Position numbers and translations under genes: made by a program. Positions 8,460-16,262 of a DNA stretch of 59,887 bases are shown one piece after another. Location: assembly GCA_964641175.1 (NCBI GenBank), contig CAZXLJ010000005.1:1-59887 (forward strand), given 5' to 3'. The DNA comes from CAYNST01 sp964641175 (lineage in GTDB: Bacteria > Pseudomonadota > Gammaproteobacteria > Pseudomonadales > Cellvibrionaceae). The notes beneath the pieces are model-generated. The model worked only from the letters and a program-made list of their open reading frames with translations, was not told where the DNA came from and made no database searches. Numbering within the stretch: the stretch's first letter is position 1; each line of letters begins with the position of its first letter.

Positions 8460-9236
8460 ATGCCGCAAAGTGACAAAAAACACATTCCGCCACATCCGGT
8501 ACTTGCCGATTATTACAGTCGGGAAGAGGATCGACGCAAACGGGTTGATCACCTGTTTGACTCTTCGGCTGAACACTATAACTGGATCACCGACGTCATG
8601 TGTTTCGGATCGGGACGCTGGTACCGGCGCCAGGCGCTGGAGCGCGCAGGCCTTATTTCGGGCGATGGCGTTCTCGATGTCGGGGCTGGAACCGGAGTAG
8701 TTTCCTGGCTGGCGCAGCAGATTGTCGGGGAAGAGGGCCTGGTAGTGGCACTGGATCCGAGCAAGGGGATGCTGAACGAGGCGGTCAAGCTGGGGGTGCG
8801 TCACGTATCCCAGGGACTGGGTGAATCCCTGCCCTTCGCCGACAACACCTTTGATTACGTCACCATGGGCTATGCGCTGCGGCACGTGGCGGATCTGAAC
8901 GCTGCCTTCAGTGAATATCAGCGCGTCCTGAAGCCGGGCGGCAAGATATTGCTGCTGGAGATCACCCGGCCTCGCGGTCGTGTCAGTACCGCACTGCTGA
9001 AAGCTTATCTGAAGGGTGTTGTACCCACGGTCGCTCGGGTATTCCGGCGCAGCACCGACACCGAACTGCTGATGAAATATTACTGGGACACCATTGAGCA
9101 TTGTGTTCCGCCTGCCACCATCCTGAATGCGCTTGCCGACGTAGGACTTGAAGGGGTCGAACGACAGATTGTGCTGGGGATTTTCAGCGAATATACGGCG
9201 ACCAAGTCCAGCCGATTGTTATCACCGGCAGCATGA
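8460..9236 (+). CDS. SAM-dependent methyltransferase, UbiE-like (ApeB type)
   Basis: 258-residue class I methyltransferase with the SAM-binding motif VLDVGAGTG near residue 70 and a UbiE/COQ5-like layout, including the late KPGGKILLLEITRP segment (motif III). Its position as first gene of the right arm fits ApeB, which methylates the aromatic head group of E. coli-type aryl polyenes. True UbiE (menaquinone and ubiquinone synthesis) is usually next to ubiJ and ubiB, which are absent here. I chose ATG 8460 (MPQSDKK), which has GGGG about 11 nt upstream; an ATG at 8403 would extend it by 19 residues with no family support. The stop is 11 bp before the ACP start. Confidence 0.88.
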   Translation: MPQSDKKHIPPHPVLADYYSREEDRRKRVDHLFDSSAEHYNWITDVMCFGSGRWYRRQALERAGLISGDGVLDVGAGTGVVSWLAQQIVGEEGLVVALDPSKGMLNEAVKLGVRHVSQGLGESLPFADNTFDYVTMGYALRHVADLNAAFSEYQRVLKPGGKILLLEITRPRGRVSTALLKAYLKGVVPTVARVFRRSTDTELLMKYYWDTIEHCVPPATILNALADVGLEGVERQIVLGIFSEYTATKSSRLLSPAA

Positions 9237-9247
9237 GAGAGTTTTTG

Positions 9248-9526
9248 ATGAGTACTACTCAAACCGAACAGGAAAGCGCACTGGCGCAGGTGCTGATTGA
9301 CGCACTCGATCTCGAAGACCTCGCCCCGGGCGATATTGATCCTGAAGCGCCGTTATTCGACGCAGGCAATAGTGACAGCCTCGGTCTGGATTCGATCGAT
9401 GCGCTGGAGATTGCGCTGGCGGTCGCGCAGCATTACAAGGTGCAACTCAAGGCGGACGACGAAAGCAACAAGTCGGTGTTCTACAGTTTGCGAAGCCTGT
9501 GCGACTACATCCACCGTCAGGGCTGA
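9248..9526 (+). CDS. Acyl carrier protein (ApeE/ApeF type)
   Basis: 92-residue ACP. The phosphopantetheine attachment motif is the DSLGLDSID stretch; the serine of LDSID is the expected attachment site. It should carry the hydroxybenzoyl starter and the growing polyene. ATG 9248 has a GAGAGAG sequence about 6 nt upstream. ATG 9233 overlaps the methyltransferase stop (ATGA) and would add five residues. Many aryl-polyene clusters have two ACP genes (apeE, apeF); only this one is visible here. The sequence around the motif is acidic, as in other type II ACPs. Confidence 0.92.
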   Translation: MSTTQTEQESALAQVLIDALDLEDLAPGDIDPEAPLFDAGNSDSLGLDSIDALEIALAVAQHYKVQLKADDESNKSVFYSLRSLCDYIHRQG

Positions 9527-9538
9527 AACAGTGCGGTT

Positions 9539-10132
9539 ATGCGGGTCATCCTCGTCCTACTCTATCCCGTGCTGCTCCACCTCTCGTTCCTCATCGGCCG
9601 CCCGCACTTGCAGGTTTTCGCCATTATTGCGCTCGCGCTCGGCATTCTGTGGGCTAACCTCAGGCGTGCCGAAGTGAGCGCCTGGATCCTGCTGCTGGCA
9701 ATCTCCCTGGCAGCCATCGCTCTGGGTTTGAGCAACCTCACGCTGTACGTCCTGTATTTACCGCCGATCGTATTGCCCCTGCTGATGCTGTTCGTGTTCG
9801 GCCGGACACTGATGCCCGGTCGGGAACCGCTGGTCACGGCCATTGGCGAAGCAACCCGCGGGCCCCTGTCTGCGGCCATGCGGCACTACACCCGGCGCGT
9901 TACCCAATGCTGGACCGGAGTTCTGGCGTTGATGCTCGCGTGGTCGGTGATTCTGGCAGCGATCGACGAGCCGGCGTTGTGGTCCTGGTTTACCAACTTC
10001 ATCAATTACGCGATTGTCATTGTTCTGTTTATTGCCGAATTCTGCCTGCGCAGACAGTTATTCCCTGATCACGATCACCCGGGTTTTGCCGAATACCTGC
10101 GCATCGTCCGCCGTGCCGGCATCAGGCCCTGA
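9539..10132 (+). CDS. COG4648 membrane protein (ApeG type)
   Basis: 197-residue inner-membrane protein with about five or six hydrophobic helices. It resembles the COG4648 proteins that occur almost only in aryl-polyene clusters, between the ACP and AMP-ligase genes (ApeG). The function is unknown. The gene starts 12 bp after the ACP stop and ends 21 bp before the AMP-ligase start, so it is in the same operon. No catalytic motif is obvious; a loop in the middle contains FGRTLMPGREPLV and the C-terminus contains LFPDHDHPGF. Confidence 0.85.
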   Translation: MRVILVLLYPVLLHLSFLIGRPHLQVFAIIALALGILWANLRRAEVSAWILLLAISLAAIALGLSNLTLYVLYLPPIVLPLLMLFVFGRTLMPGREPLVTAIGEATRGPLSAAMRHYTRRVTQCWTGVLALMLAWSVILAAIDEPALWSWFTNFINYAIVIVLFIAEFCLRRQLFPDHDHPGFAEYLRIVRRAGIRP

Positions 10133-10153
10133 CATGGCTTCTGTCGGATTGCC

Positions 10154-11539
10154 ATGATGCCGATACTGCCGCTTGCGCCAGTCATTCTTGCGCACAACCC
10201 GCAAATACCACTGTGCGCCGATGATTGTGGAGTCAGCGGCGATATCATGAACCGCCCCATGTGGGTCGCCGGTACGGCTCCCATCAGCAGGCAGACCTTC
10301 CTTCAAGACGTCGCCTGGGTCTCGCAGCAATTGCCCGACTCACCCAGGGCTTTCAATCTGTGCGAGGATCGGTACTGCTTTCTGGTCGGTTTCTGCGCCG
10401 CATTATTGAAAGGCACCGTAAACCTGTTGCCACCCGCAAAACAGCCGGCCGTATTGGGACGGATCGCCGCCGGGCATGCTCCGGTGTATTGCATTACGGA
10501 TGGTGACCTGGAGACAGATCTGCCACAGGTCAATCTGAGGGCGCTGCTCCCGGCGGCCGGAACATTGGCCGGCGTCACAGGGTCGTTCGAAATACCCGCG
10601 CAACAACTGGCGGCGCTGGTTTTTACTTCAGGCAGCACCGGCCAGCCCAAAGCGCAGGCCAAGCCCTGGGGAACGCTTGCCGGCACAGCCCGGTTGCTGG
10701 CAAGGCGTTTCACTCTCGATCTGCCGGCGCCCGCCATAGTTGCCACCGTGCCGACCCAGCATATGTACGGACTGGAAATGACCGCCCTGCAGACCCTTCA
10801 GGGAGGGGCCACTTTGCATGCCGCCCGACCCTTCTTCCCGGCTGACATTCAGGCAGCACTGGAGGCGCTCGAAGCAGATCGGGTGCTGGTCACCACGCCG
10901 GTGCATCTGCGCGCACTGCTGGGCGCGGGTATCCCTCTGCCACCACTGGCAGGCATCGTATCCGCGACAGCGCCTCTGGCTATCGATCTGGCGACGGCAG
11001 CGGAGGCACGTTTTCGCACCCGCGTTCAGGAAATCTACGGCTGCACCGAAGCCGGCAGCATCGCAACCCGAATGCCGACGCGCGGCCAGAACTGGACTTT
11101 ATTGCCGGGATTTATCCTGGAGCAGACTGGCTCCGCCACGACCGCCCATGCACCTCATCTTGCAGAGCCGGCGCCCCTGCATGATGAGATCGCCATTGAA
11201 GCCAGCGGACATTTTCGCCTTCTCGGCCGCCATGCCGACATGATCAACGTCGCTGGCAAACGCGCTTCGCTGGCTGATCTGACATTGCAGTTACAAGCCA
11301 TCGACGGCGTGCTTGATGGCGTTTTTTTCATGCCGAAAGCGGCGGCAAATACGGGCCGCCCTGCCGCGCTGGTGGTCAGCGATCTGCCCGCACGCACGAT
11401 CCTCTCGCAGTTGTCGCGGCACCTGGACGCCGCTTTTCTCCCGCGGCCGCTTTACCGGGTGGAACGGTTACCCCGCAACGACACCGGCAAACTCACCCAG
11501 GCCGCGCTGGACGACCTTTGGAATCAGCTGCATGGATGA
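10154..11539 (+). CDS. apeH: AMP-ligase/acyl-ACP synthetase-like enzyme (ApeH type)
   Basis: 461-residue member of the ANL superfamily. The P-loop-like motif is FTSGSTGQPKAQAK, the A5 motif is EIYGCTEAGS and the hinge region is LLGRHADMINVAGKR; the C-terminal lysine region contains NDTGKL. It should adenylate a hydroxybenzoate made by the chorismatase and load it on the ACP, as XanA2 and ApeH do. It is shorter than typical acyl-CoA ligases (about 500-550 residues), as is usual for ApeH. The stop overlaps the dehydratase start by 8 bp. The first ATG is taken as the start; ATG 10247 (MNRPMW) is an alternative. Confidence 0.9.
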   Translation: MMPILPLAPVILAHNPQIPLCADDCGVSGDIMNRPMWVAGTAPISRQTFLQDVAWVSQQLPDSPRAFNLCEDRYCFLVGFCAALLKGTVNLLPPAKQPAVLGRIAAGHAPVYCITDGDLETDLPQVNLRALLPAAGTLAGVTGSFEIPAQQLAALVFTSGSTGQPKAQAKPWGTLAGTARLLARRFTLDLPAPAIVATVPTQHMYGLEMTALQTLQGGATLHAARPFFPADIQAALEALEADRVLVTTPVHLRALLGAGIPLPPLAGIVSATAPLAIDLATAAEARFRTRVQEIYGCTEAGSIATRMPTRGQNWTLLPGFILEQTGSATTAHAPHLAEPAPLHDEIAIEASGHFRLLGRHADMINVAGKRASLADLTLQLQAIDGVLDGVFFMPKAAANTGRPAALVVSDLPARTILSQLSRHLDAAFLPRPLYRVERLPRNDTGKLTQAALDDLWNQLHG

Positions 11540-11888
11540 ATCTTCGCACGCAATTCCGGAAGCCGGCCCGGCCACCGTTTTCGAATTTTCAGTGCCCCTG
11601 GAACATCCGGTGTTCCCCGATCACTTCCCCAATGACCCGCTTGTTCCCGGGGCGCTGTTGCTGCGCTGGATGGTCCATTTGCTCGCCGGTCAGTTCCGGA
11701 TTACCGGCATCAGGCAGTGCAAATTTCTCCAGGCGGTGCGTCCCGGAGACAAGTTGCGCTGGCATGTCATCAACGTCGACAAGCATCTGAAAATTCGTTG
11801 CGAGTGTGCAGATCGGGTGGTCCTGCTGGCTCAATGTTCGTATCTGCTTGCGCCACTGCATCCGGAGGTTACCACCGTCCATGACTGA
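11532..11888 (+). CDS. apeI: ApeI-type beta-hydroxyacyl-ACP dehydratase
   Basis: 118-residue hotdog-fold protein. The phrases HPVFPDHFPNDPLVPG and the following hydrophobic helix match the FabZ/ApeI dehydratase pattern, in which a His in the HFP part is catalytic. It should remove water from the beta-hydroxyacyl intermediate to form the polyene double bonds. The ATG at 11532 overlaps the AMP-ligase stop by 8 bp, and its stop overlaps the acyltransferase start by 8 bp, so translation is tightly coupled. It lacks the long central helix of FabA. A second dehydratase of a different type lies at the end of the operon. Confidence 0.87.
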   Translation: MDESSHAIPEAGPATVFEFSVPLEHPVFPDHFPNDPLVPGALLLRWMVHLLAGQFRITGIRQCKFLQAVRPGDKLRWHVINVDKHLKIRCECADRVVLLAQCSYLLAPLHPEVTTVHD

Positions 11889-12789
11889 TTCATGGCGCCT
11901 TCAGCGTGAAAAAGGCCATCCGTTTTTGTTGCGTCTTCTGACGTGGGCCATGCTGAACCTGGGCCGCAAAACCATGATTTTTCTTCTGTGCCCGGCCGTT
12001 TTTTACTATTTCCTGAGCGCCGCCGATGCCCGGCGGGCATCGCGCGGGTTTCTTCGGCAAGCGCTGCATCGATCACCCCGCTGGTGGCAGATCTACCGGC
12101 ATTTCCTGACGTTTGCCATAGTCACCGCAGACAGGATTCTTTTCCTTGCGGGGCGCGAAAAACATTTCAGTTTTGAAATCCATGGCGGGGAGATTTTCGA
12201 ACGTTACCGGCACCAGGGTTGTATTTTACTGGCGGCGCATTTCGGCAGTTTCGACGCATTGCGCGTGATGGGTACCCGGACGCAGTCCATCCCCATGCGC
12301 ATACTTCTGGATATCGAGCATAATCGCAATGTGATGAACCTGCTTCAGCGCCTCGACCCGGAGTTGGCCGCCGGCGTCATCGACGCCCGCACGCCCGGGC
12401 CGGGACTGGCTCTTCTGCTGAATGAGTGCCTGGGCAAGGGCGAAATGATCGGCATCATGGCGGATCGCGGTGGCGAGGCTGAAGCGGTACAGCCTTTGAT
12501 ATTTTTTGATCGGCCCGCACCCTTTCCCACTGGCTGCTGGCAGCTGGGGGCAATTCTGCAGGTCCCCGTCATTGCCTGCTTCGGAATTTTTCTCGGCGGT
12601 AACCGCTACGCGCTGCATTTTGAAGTCATTGCCGAACGCCTGGGTAACTCGCGTCGCGAACGTGCGCCTGCAATCGCAGCCGCCATGGGCATTTACAGCC
12701 AACGGCTGCAACATCACGCGGGTCGACATCCGTATAACTGGTTCAATTTCTATGATTTCTGGCAGCATGACACCCCTGGACATCACTGA
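11881..12789 (+). CDS. LpxL/HtrB-like lipid acyltransferase (ApeJ C-terminal type)
   Basis: 302-residue lysophospholipid-type acyltransferase of the LpxL/LpxM/HtrB family. There is a hydrophobic N-terminal anchor (about residues 20-42) and the catalytic HxxxxD-like motif is AHFGSFD. MADRGGEAE lies where family members have their second conserved motif. In some aryl-polyene clusters this domain is fused to a GT2 glycosyltransferase as ApeJ; here it is a separate gene, and the GT2 is on the other arm. It should transfer a fatty acyl or aryl-polyene chain to the lipid anchor. It overlaps the dehydratase upstream by 8 bp and the ketosynthase downstream by 23 bp. Confidence 0.88.
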   Translation: MTDSWRLQREKGHPFLLRLLTWAMLNLGRKTMIFLLCPAVFYYFLSAADARRASRGFLRQALHRSPRWWQIYRHFLTFAIVTADRILFLAGREKHFSFEIHGGEIFERYRHQGCILLAAHFGSFDALRVMGTRTQSIPMRILLDIEHNRNVMNLLQRLDPELAAGVIDARTPGPGLALLLNECLGKGEMIGIMADRGGEAEAVQPLIFFDRPAPFPTGCWQLGAILQVPVIACFGIFLGGNRYALHFEVIAERLGNSRRERAPAIAAAMGIYSQRLQHHAGRHPYNWFNFYDFWQHDTPGHH

Positions 12790-13942
12790 TTTCACCCTGA
12801 CGACTTGCCTCGGCGAAGGTCGCCAATCCAATTGGGATGCGATTGTATGCCGGCGCACTGGCCTGGCGCCCTGCACATTCCAGGGATCGCAGGATCTGAA
12901 AACCTGGGCCGGAGAAATCCGCCAACTCGAGCATGTGCAGCTACCGCAGAATCTGCAGGACTACGATTGTCGCAATAACCGCCTCGCCTGGCTGGCACTG
13001 CAGCAGGACAATTTTCTGGACGCTGCACAGGCCGCGCTAAAACGCCACGGTGCGGACCGGGTGGGCGTATTTGTCGGTACCAGCACCTCGGGTATCCAGC
13101 AAACCGAACTGGCCTATGCCGAGACTTTGCATGCACTACCGGACTGGTATCAGTACCGCTACACCCATAACGTGTTTTCAGTGGCAGACTTCACCCGGAA
13201 GGTAGTGGGTGCCGCCGGCCCTGCCGTCGCCATCTCGACCGCCTGCTCTTCGAGCGCCAAGGTATTTGCATCCGCTTACCGGGCCATTGCGACCGGCATG
13301 TGCGACGCTGCCATTGTCGGCGGTGTCGATACCCTGTGTCTGACGACGCTCTACGGCTTCAATTCCCTGCAACTGGTCGCGCCGGAACCCTGCCGTCCTT
13401 TTGACATCCAGCGGCGGGGTATATCTATTGGCGAGGCGGGCGGGTATGCACTGCTGGAAAAATCCGCCAGCGCCGAATTTGCGCTGCTCGGTTACGGTGA
13501 AAGCGGCGATGCCTATCACATGTCATCGCCACACCCCGACGGTGCCGGTGCAAAACTCGCGATGGAACAGGCGCTGGCCAAAGCCGGCTGCGGACCTGAC
13601 GATATCGACTATATCAATCTGCATGGTACGGGCACGGTAGCGAACGATCTGGCCGAGTCCAGAGCCGTGGCCGCAATCTTCGGCAACGCGGTCTGGGCCA
13701 GCTCCACCAAGGGCTGGACCGGTCATACACTCGGTGCAGCGGGAATCGTGGAAACCTGTCTGTCGCTGCTGGGCATCCAGCATCAATACATCCCGGAAAA
13801 TCTGCATCTGGGCAACCTTGACCCGCAGATGGCCATCCGTCTGCCCCAGACCCCTGTCAAGCAACCGTTACGACGGGCGCTGACCAATTCATTCGGCTTC
13901 GGCGGCAGCAACTGCAGCCTGATCGTGGGGGCCTCATCATGA
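12767..13942 (+). CDS. apeO: Beta-ketoacyl-ACP synthase (ApeO-type KS)
   Basis: 391-residue condensing enzyme with a full catalytic triad: Cys160 in STACSSS, His286 in LHGTGT and His320 in GHTLGAAG. It should condense malonyl-ACP with the growing aryl chain. It overlaps the chain-length-factor-like gene by 4 bp (ATGA), as in type II polyketide KS/CLF pairs. It is the only active-looking ketosynthase in the cluster, whereas E. coli-type clusters carry two (ApeO and ApeR). I chose ATG 12767; an ATG 15 bp upstream is possible. It overlaps the end of the acyltransferase gene. Confidence 0.9.
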   Translation: MTPLDITDFTLTTCLGEGRQSNWDAIVCRRTGLAPCTFQGSQDLKTWAGEIRQLEHVQLPQNLQDYDCRNNRLAWLALQQDNFLDAAQAALKRHGADRVGVFVGTSTSGIQQTELAYAETLHALPDWYQYRYTHNVFSVADFTRKVVGAAGPAVAISTACSSSAKVFASAYRAIATGMCDAAIVGGVDTLCLTTLYGFNSLQLVAPEPCRPFDIQRRGISIGEAGGYALLEKSASAEFALLGYGESGDAYHMSSPHPDGAGAKLAMEQALAKAGCGPDDIDYINLHGTGTVANDLAESRAVAAIFGNAVWASSTKGWTGHTLGAAGIVETCLSLLGIQHQYIPENLHLGNLDPQMAIRLPQTPVKQPLRRALTNSFGFGGSNCSLIVGASS

Positions 13943-14739
13943 AAATCTGGATCAACGCTGTCGGTCTGGCGGCCCGTGGGCTCGACGGCTGGCAGCGCAG
14001 TCAGGCGGTGCTGAGGGGCGAGCAGCCATACGAACCCCGGGAACTGGACAAGTACGCTCCGCTGTTGCTGCCTCCCAACGAACGGCGCCGCGCTACCCGC
14101 ATGGTGCGTCTGGCCTTCCGGGCCTGTGAAGACATGATGAACAACGCCCGGGGGGACATCGCAGTCGCTGAATGTGCGGCCGTGTTCGCGTCCTCCGGCG
14201 GCGATTTTCCCATTGTTGACCAGATCTGCACTGCGCTGTGTCAGCCGGAACGCCAGGTTTCGCCCACGCAATTTCACAATTCGGTCCACAACTCTGCCGC
14301 AGGCTACTGGAGTCTGGCGACCGGCAGCCGCGCTCCGTCTACAAGCCTGTCCGCCTTCGATGACAGTTTTTATGCCGGATTTCTGGAAGCCGTCAACCTT
14401 TGTACGGTGGAGCAGATACCCACCATTCTGGCTGTCTACGACATCGCGCCCCCGGAACCTTTACAGAGCAAACGGCCGGTGAGCGAAGATTTTGGACTGG
14501 CGCTGCTGTTGGCGCCGCAGCAGTCGCCAGGCGCCTTGTTTGCACTGGAAGTCCGCCGGATGCAGCCGTGCCCGTCCACTGCGGCTGAGAATGCGCTACT
14601 GGAACCCTTGCGCGGGAAAAATCCGGCGGCCCGCGCGTTGCCCCTGCTGGAGTTGCTGGCGGGTAAAAAGACCGGAGAAATTGTCCTTTCCGGCGAGCAC
14701 AGTCCAGCCCTCAACATCGAGGTTTTTCCTTGCCACTGA
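13939..14739 (+). CDS. apeC: Ketosynthase-like chain-length factor (ApeC type)
   Basis: 266-residue protein with a shortened ketoacyl-synthase fold. No active-site Cys is present: the region that matches the KS active site reads SVHNSAAGYW. It fits the 'beta-ketoacyl synthase chain length factor' family and pairs with the preceding KS through a 4-bp overlap, as expected for a KS/CLF heterodimer. By analogy with ApeC it helps set chain length and stabilises ApeO. A real, separate activity is not excluded. It overlaps the following dehydratase gene by 10 bp. Confidence 0.88.
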   Translation: MKIWINAVGLAARGLDGWQRSQAVLRGEQPYEPRELDKYAPLLLPPNERRRATRMVRLAFRACEDMMNNARGDIAVAECAAVFASSGGDFPIVDQICTALCQPERQVSPTQFHNSVHNSAAGYWSLATGSRAPSTSLSAFDDSFYAGFLEAVNLCTVEQIPTILAVYDIAPPEPLQSKRPVSEDFGLALLLAPQQSPGALFALEVRRMQPCPSTAAENALLEPLRGKNPAARALPLLELLAGKKTGEIVLSGEHSPALNIEVFPCH

Positions 14740-15158
14740 CATCTGCGGATCTGGTCAAGATGATTCCCCACGGTGCGTCCATGTGCATGATTGACGAGGT
14801 TCTCACCTGGGACGGCCAGATGATCCACTGCCGCAGCCGCGCACCGGCCGGCCGGCACAACCCCCTCGTCGAGAATCAGCAACTGCACAGCTTGCTGCTG
14901 ATCGAGTATGGCGCGCAGGCAGCGGCCATTCATGCTGCTCTGCTGTCCAGCGGTCTGGGCAAATGCCGACCCGCTTATATTGGCGCAGTTCGTTCCGTGG
15001 AGTTCATGACCGACTATCTGACGGGTGACGATGAGATCCTGATCGAGGCAAGCTGCCAGTTAAGCAGTAATGAAGGGGCCATATACGACATTGAAGCGCG
15101 ACAAGCGGACCACATAGTTCTGCGCAGTCGCCTAATATTGAATCAGCCTCTGGTCTGA
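14730..15158 (+). CDS. apeP: ApeP-type 3-hydroxyacyl-ACP dehydratase
   Basis: 142-residue hotdog protein with the ApeP N-terminal signature IPHGASMCMIDEV and a FabA/FabZ-like body. The start is a TTG at 14730 (there is no ATG before the conserved N-terminus) and it overlaps the chain-length-factor stop by 10 bp, so translational coupling is likely. It is the second dehydratase of the cluster besides the ApeI-like one; together they are expected to form the conjugated trans double bonds. It is the last gene of the right arm. The next 114 bp hold no other feature. Confidence 0.88.
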   Translation: MPLTSADLVKMIPHGASMCMIDEVLTWDGQMIHCRSRAPAGRHNPLVENQQLHSLLLIEYGAQAAAIHAALLSSGLGKCRPAYIGAVRSVEFMTDYLTGDDEILIEASCQLSSNEGAIYDIEARQADHIVLRSRLILNQPLV

Positions 15159-15272
15159 GCGGTAGCTTGGCGGCACCACGATCGTCGCACCCGTCGCGTC
15201 GGCGGGAGGTTTATGCTGGCATCCTTTGCGGTGCCAGCCAAACAACTATCCGATCCAAATGCGGGAATTTCC

Positions 15273-16223
15273 ATGTACACCATAGTCTTCCTGGGGAGCG
15301 GCGAACTTGCTTGCGGTGTGTTGCAGGGGTTACTCGCATCCGAGCATGAAATTATTGGTGTCCTGCCATGGGAATCCCTTAAAAAGGCGCGCGTACAAAC
15401 CCGGCTCAAGCGGCATTTTATTACCGATACTCAGGCACAGATCGAGCAGTATCAGCTGCATGCGCTCACTCCGTGCCGGGCCAACAGCTCGGCATTTGCG
15501 CAACAGATGGCGGCGCTGGCACCGGATTTACTGCTGGTCGCCGGCTGGGGGGAAATTCTTTCACCTGAAGCGATCGCCCTGCCCCGGGTCGCCTGCATCA
15601 ATGTGCATCCTTCCCTGCTTCCGCGCCACCGGGGCTTTAATCCGGTCTGCTCCGTGCTGCGTGCTGGCGAGACCCAGACGGGTGTGACTTTCCACTACCT
15701 GACCAGCGCGATCGATGCTGGCGATATCCTGTTGCAATCCAGTATTCCGGTCGCCCCCCAGGACGATGGCGACTCGCTCTCGCGGAAACTGGGATTTCTT
15801 GCAATGCAGACAGTGAACGCGGCGCTGGCCAATATTGGAAATCATGCTGCCGCCCAACCCCAGGACGAACAGCTGGCGAGTTATTTTCGCAAGATCACCC
15901 CACGGGAATGTCGAATTGACTGGTCCCAACCAGCGAAGGCGATCCACAACCAGATCCGCGGATGCTTCCCCTGGACTCCCTGTACGACCCGCCACAAACA
16001 GCAAGTTCTGCAGATCCTTGAGTCACAGCCGATAATTTTCCATCAACCGTGCCATACACCGGGCAGGGTGATCTACCGGACCGGTGTGCAGCTGGTCGTG
16101 GCTACAGGAGATCAAAACGAGGGTTTGCTGATCAGGGATATGAGCGTTGTGCATCGCTTCGGCAAGCTTAAGGCCAAACTTTACCTCACGCGCCAGATTC
16201 ATGTGGGCGATACGCTCGAGTAA
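15273..16223 (+). CDS. Fmt-like formyltransferase (methionyl-tRNA formyltransferase homologue)
   Basis: 316 residues. The N-terminal part is the 10-formyl-THF-dependent formyltransferase domain, with Asn110 and His112 in CINVHPSLLPRHRG and Asp148 in IDAGDILLQ, the N/H/D triad of the family. The C-terminal 100 residues look like the Fmt C-terminal OB domain (DWSQPAKAIHNQIRG, then a VATGDQNEG stretch). It is not next to def and rsmB, the usual fmt neighbours, so it is probably a paralogue with another acceptor, such as an amino group on a lipid, sugar or carrier-bound amino acid. It is convergent with the esterase. I chose ATG 15273 (MYTIVFLG) since it fits the family N-terminus; ATG 15213 would add 20 residues. 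Confidence 0.8.
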   Translation: MYTIVFLGSGELACGVLQGLLASEHEIIGVLPWESLKKARVQTRLKRHFITDTQAQIEQYQLHALTPCRANSSAFAQQMAALAPDLLLVAGWGEILSPEAIALPRVACINVHPSLLPRHRGFNPVCSVLRAGETQTGVTFHYLTSAIDAGDILLQSSIPVAPQDDGDSLSRKLGFLAMQTVNAALANIGNHAAAQPQDEQLASYFRKITPRECRIDWSQPAKAIHNQIRGCFPWTPCTTRHKQQVLQILESQPIIFHQPCHTPGRVIYRTGVQLVVATGDQNEGLLIRDMSVVHRFGKLKAKLYLTRQIHVGDTLE

Positions 16224-16262
16224 ATATCCGTGTTCGCCCGCGACCGGGTACCCGACTGCCAG

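Noticed and set aside
8460..9236. True ubiE for quinone synthesis
   Set aside because: The sequence is UbiE-like, but it sits in the pigment operon and lacks ubiJ/ubiB neighbours, so the ApeB-type role is more likely.
13939..14739. Broken or truncated ketosynthase pseudogene
   Set aside because: It is short and lacks the active-site Cys, but the open frame is intact and it pairs with the KS by a 4-bp overlap, as chain-length factors do.
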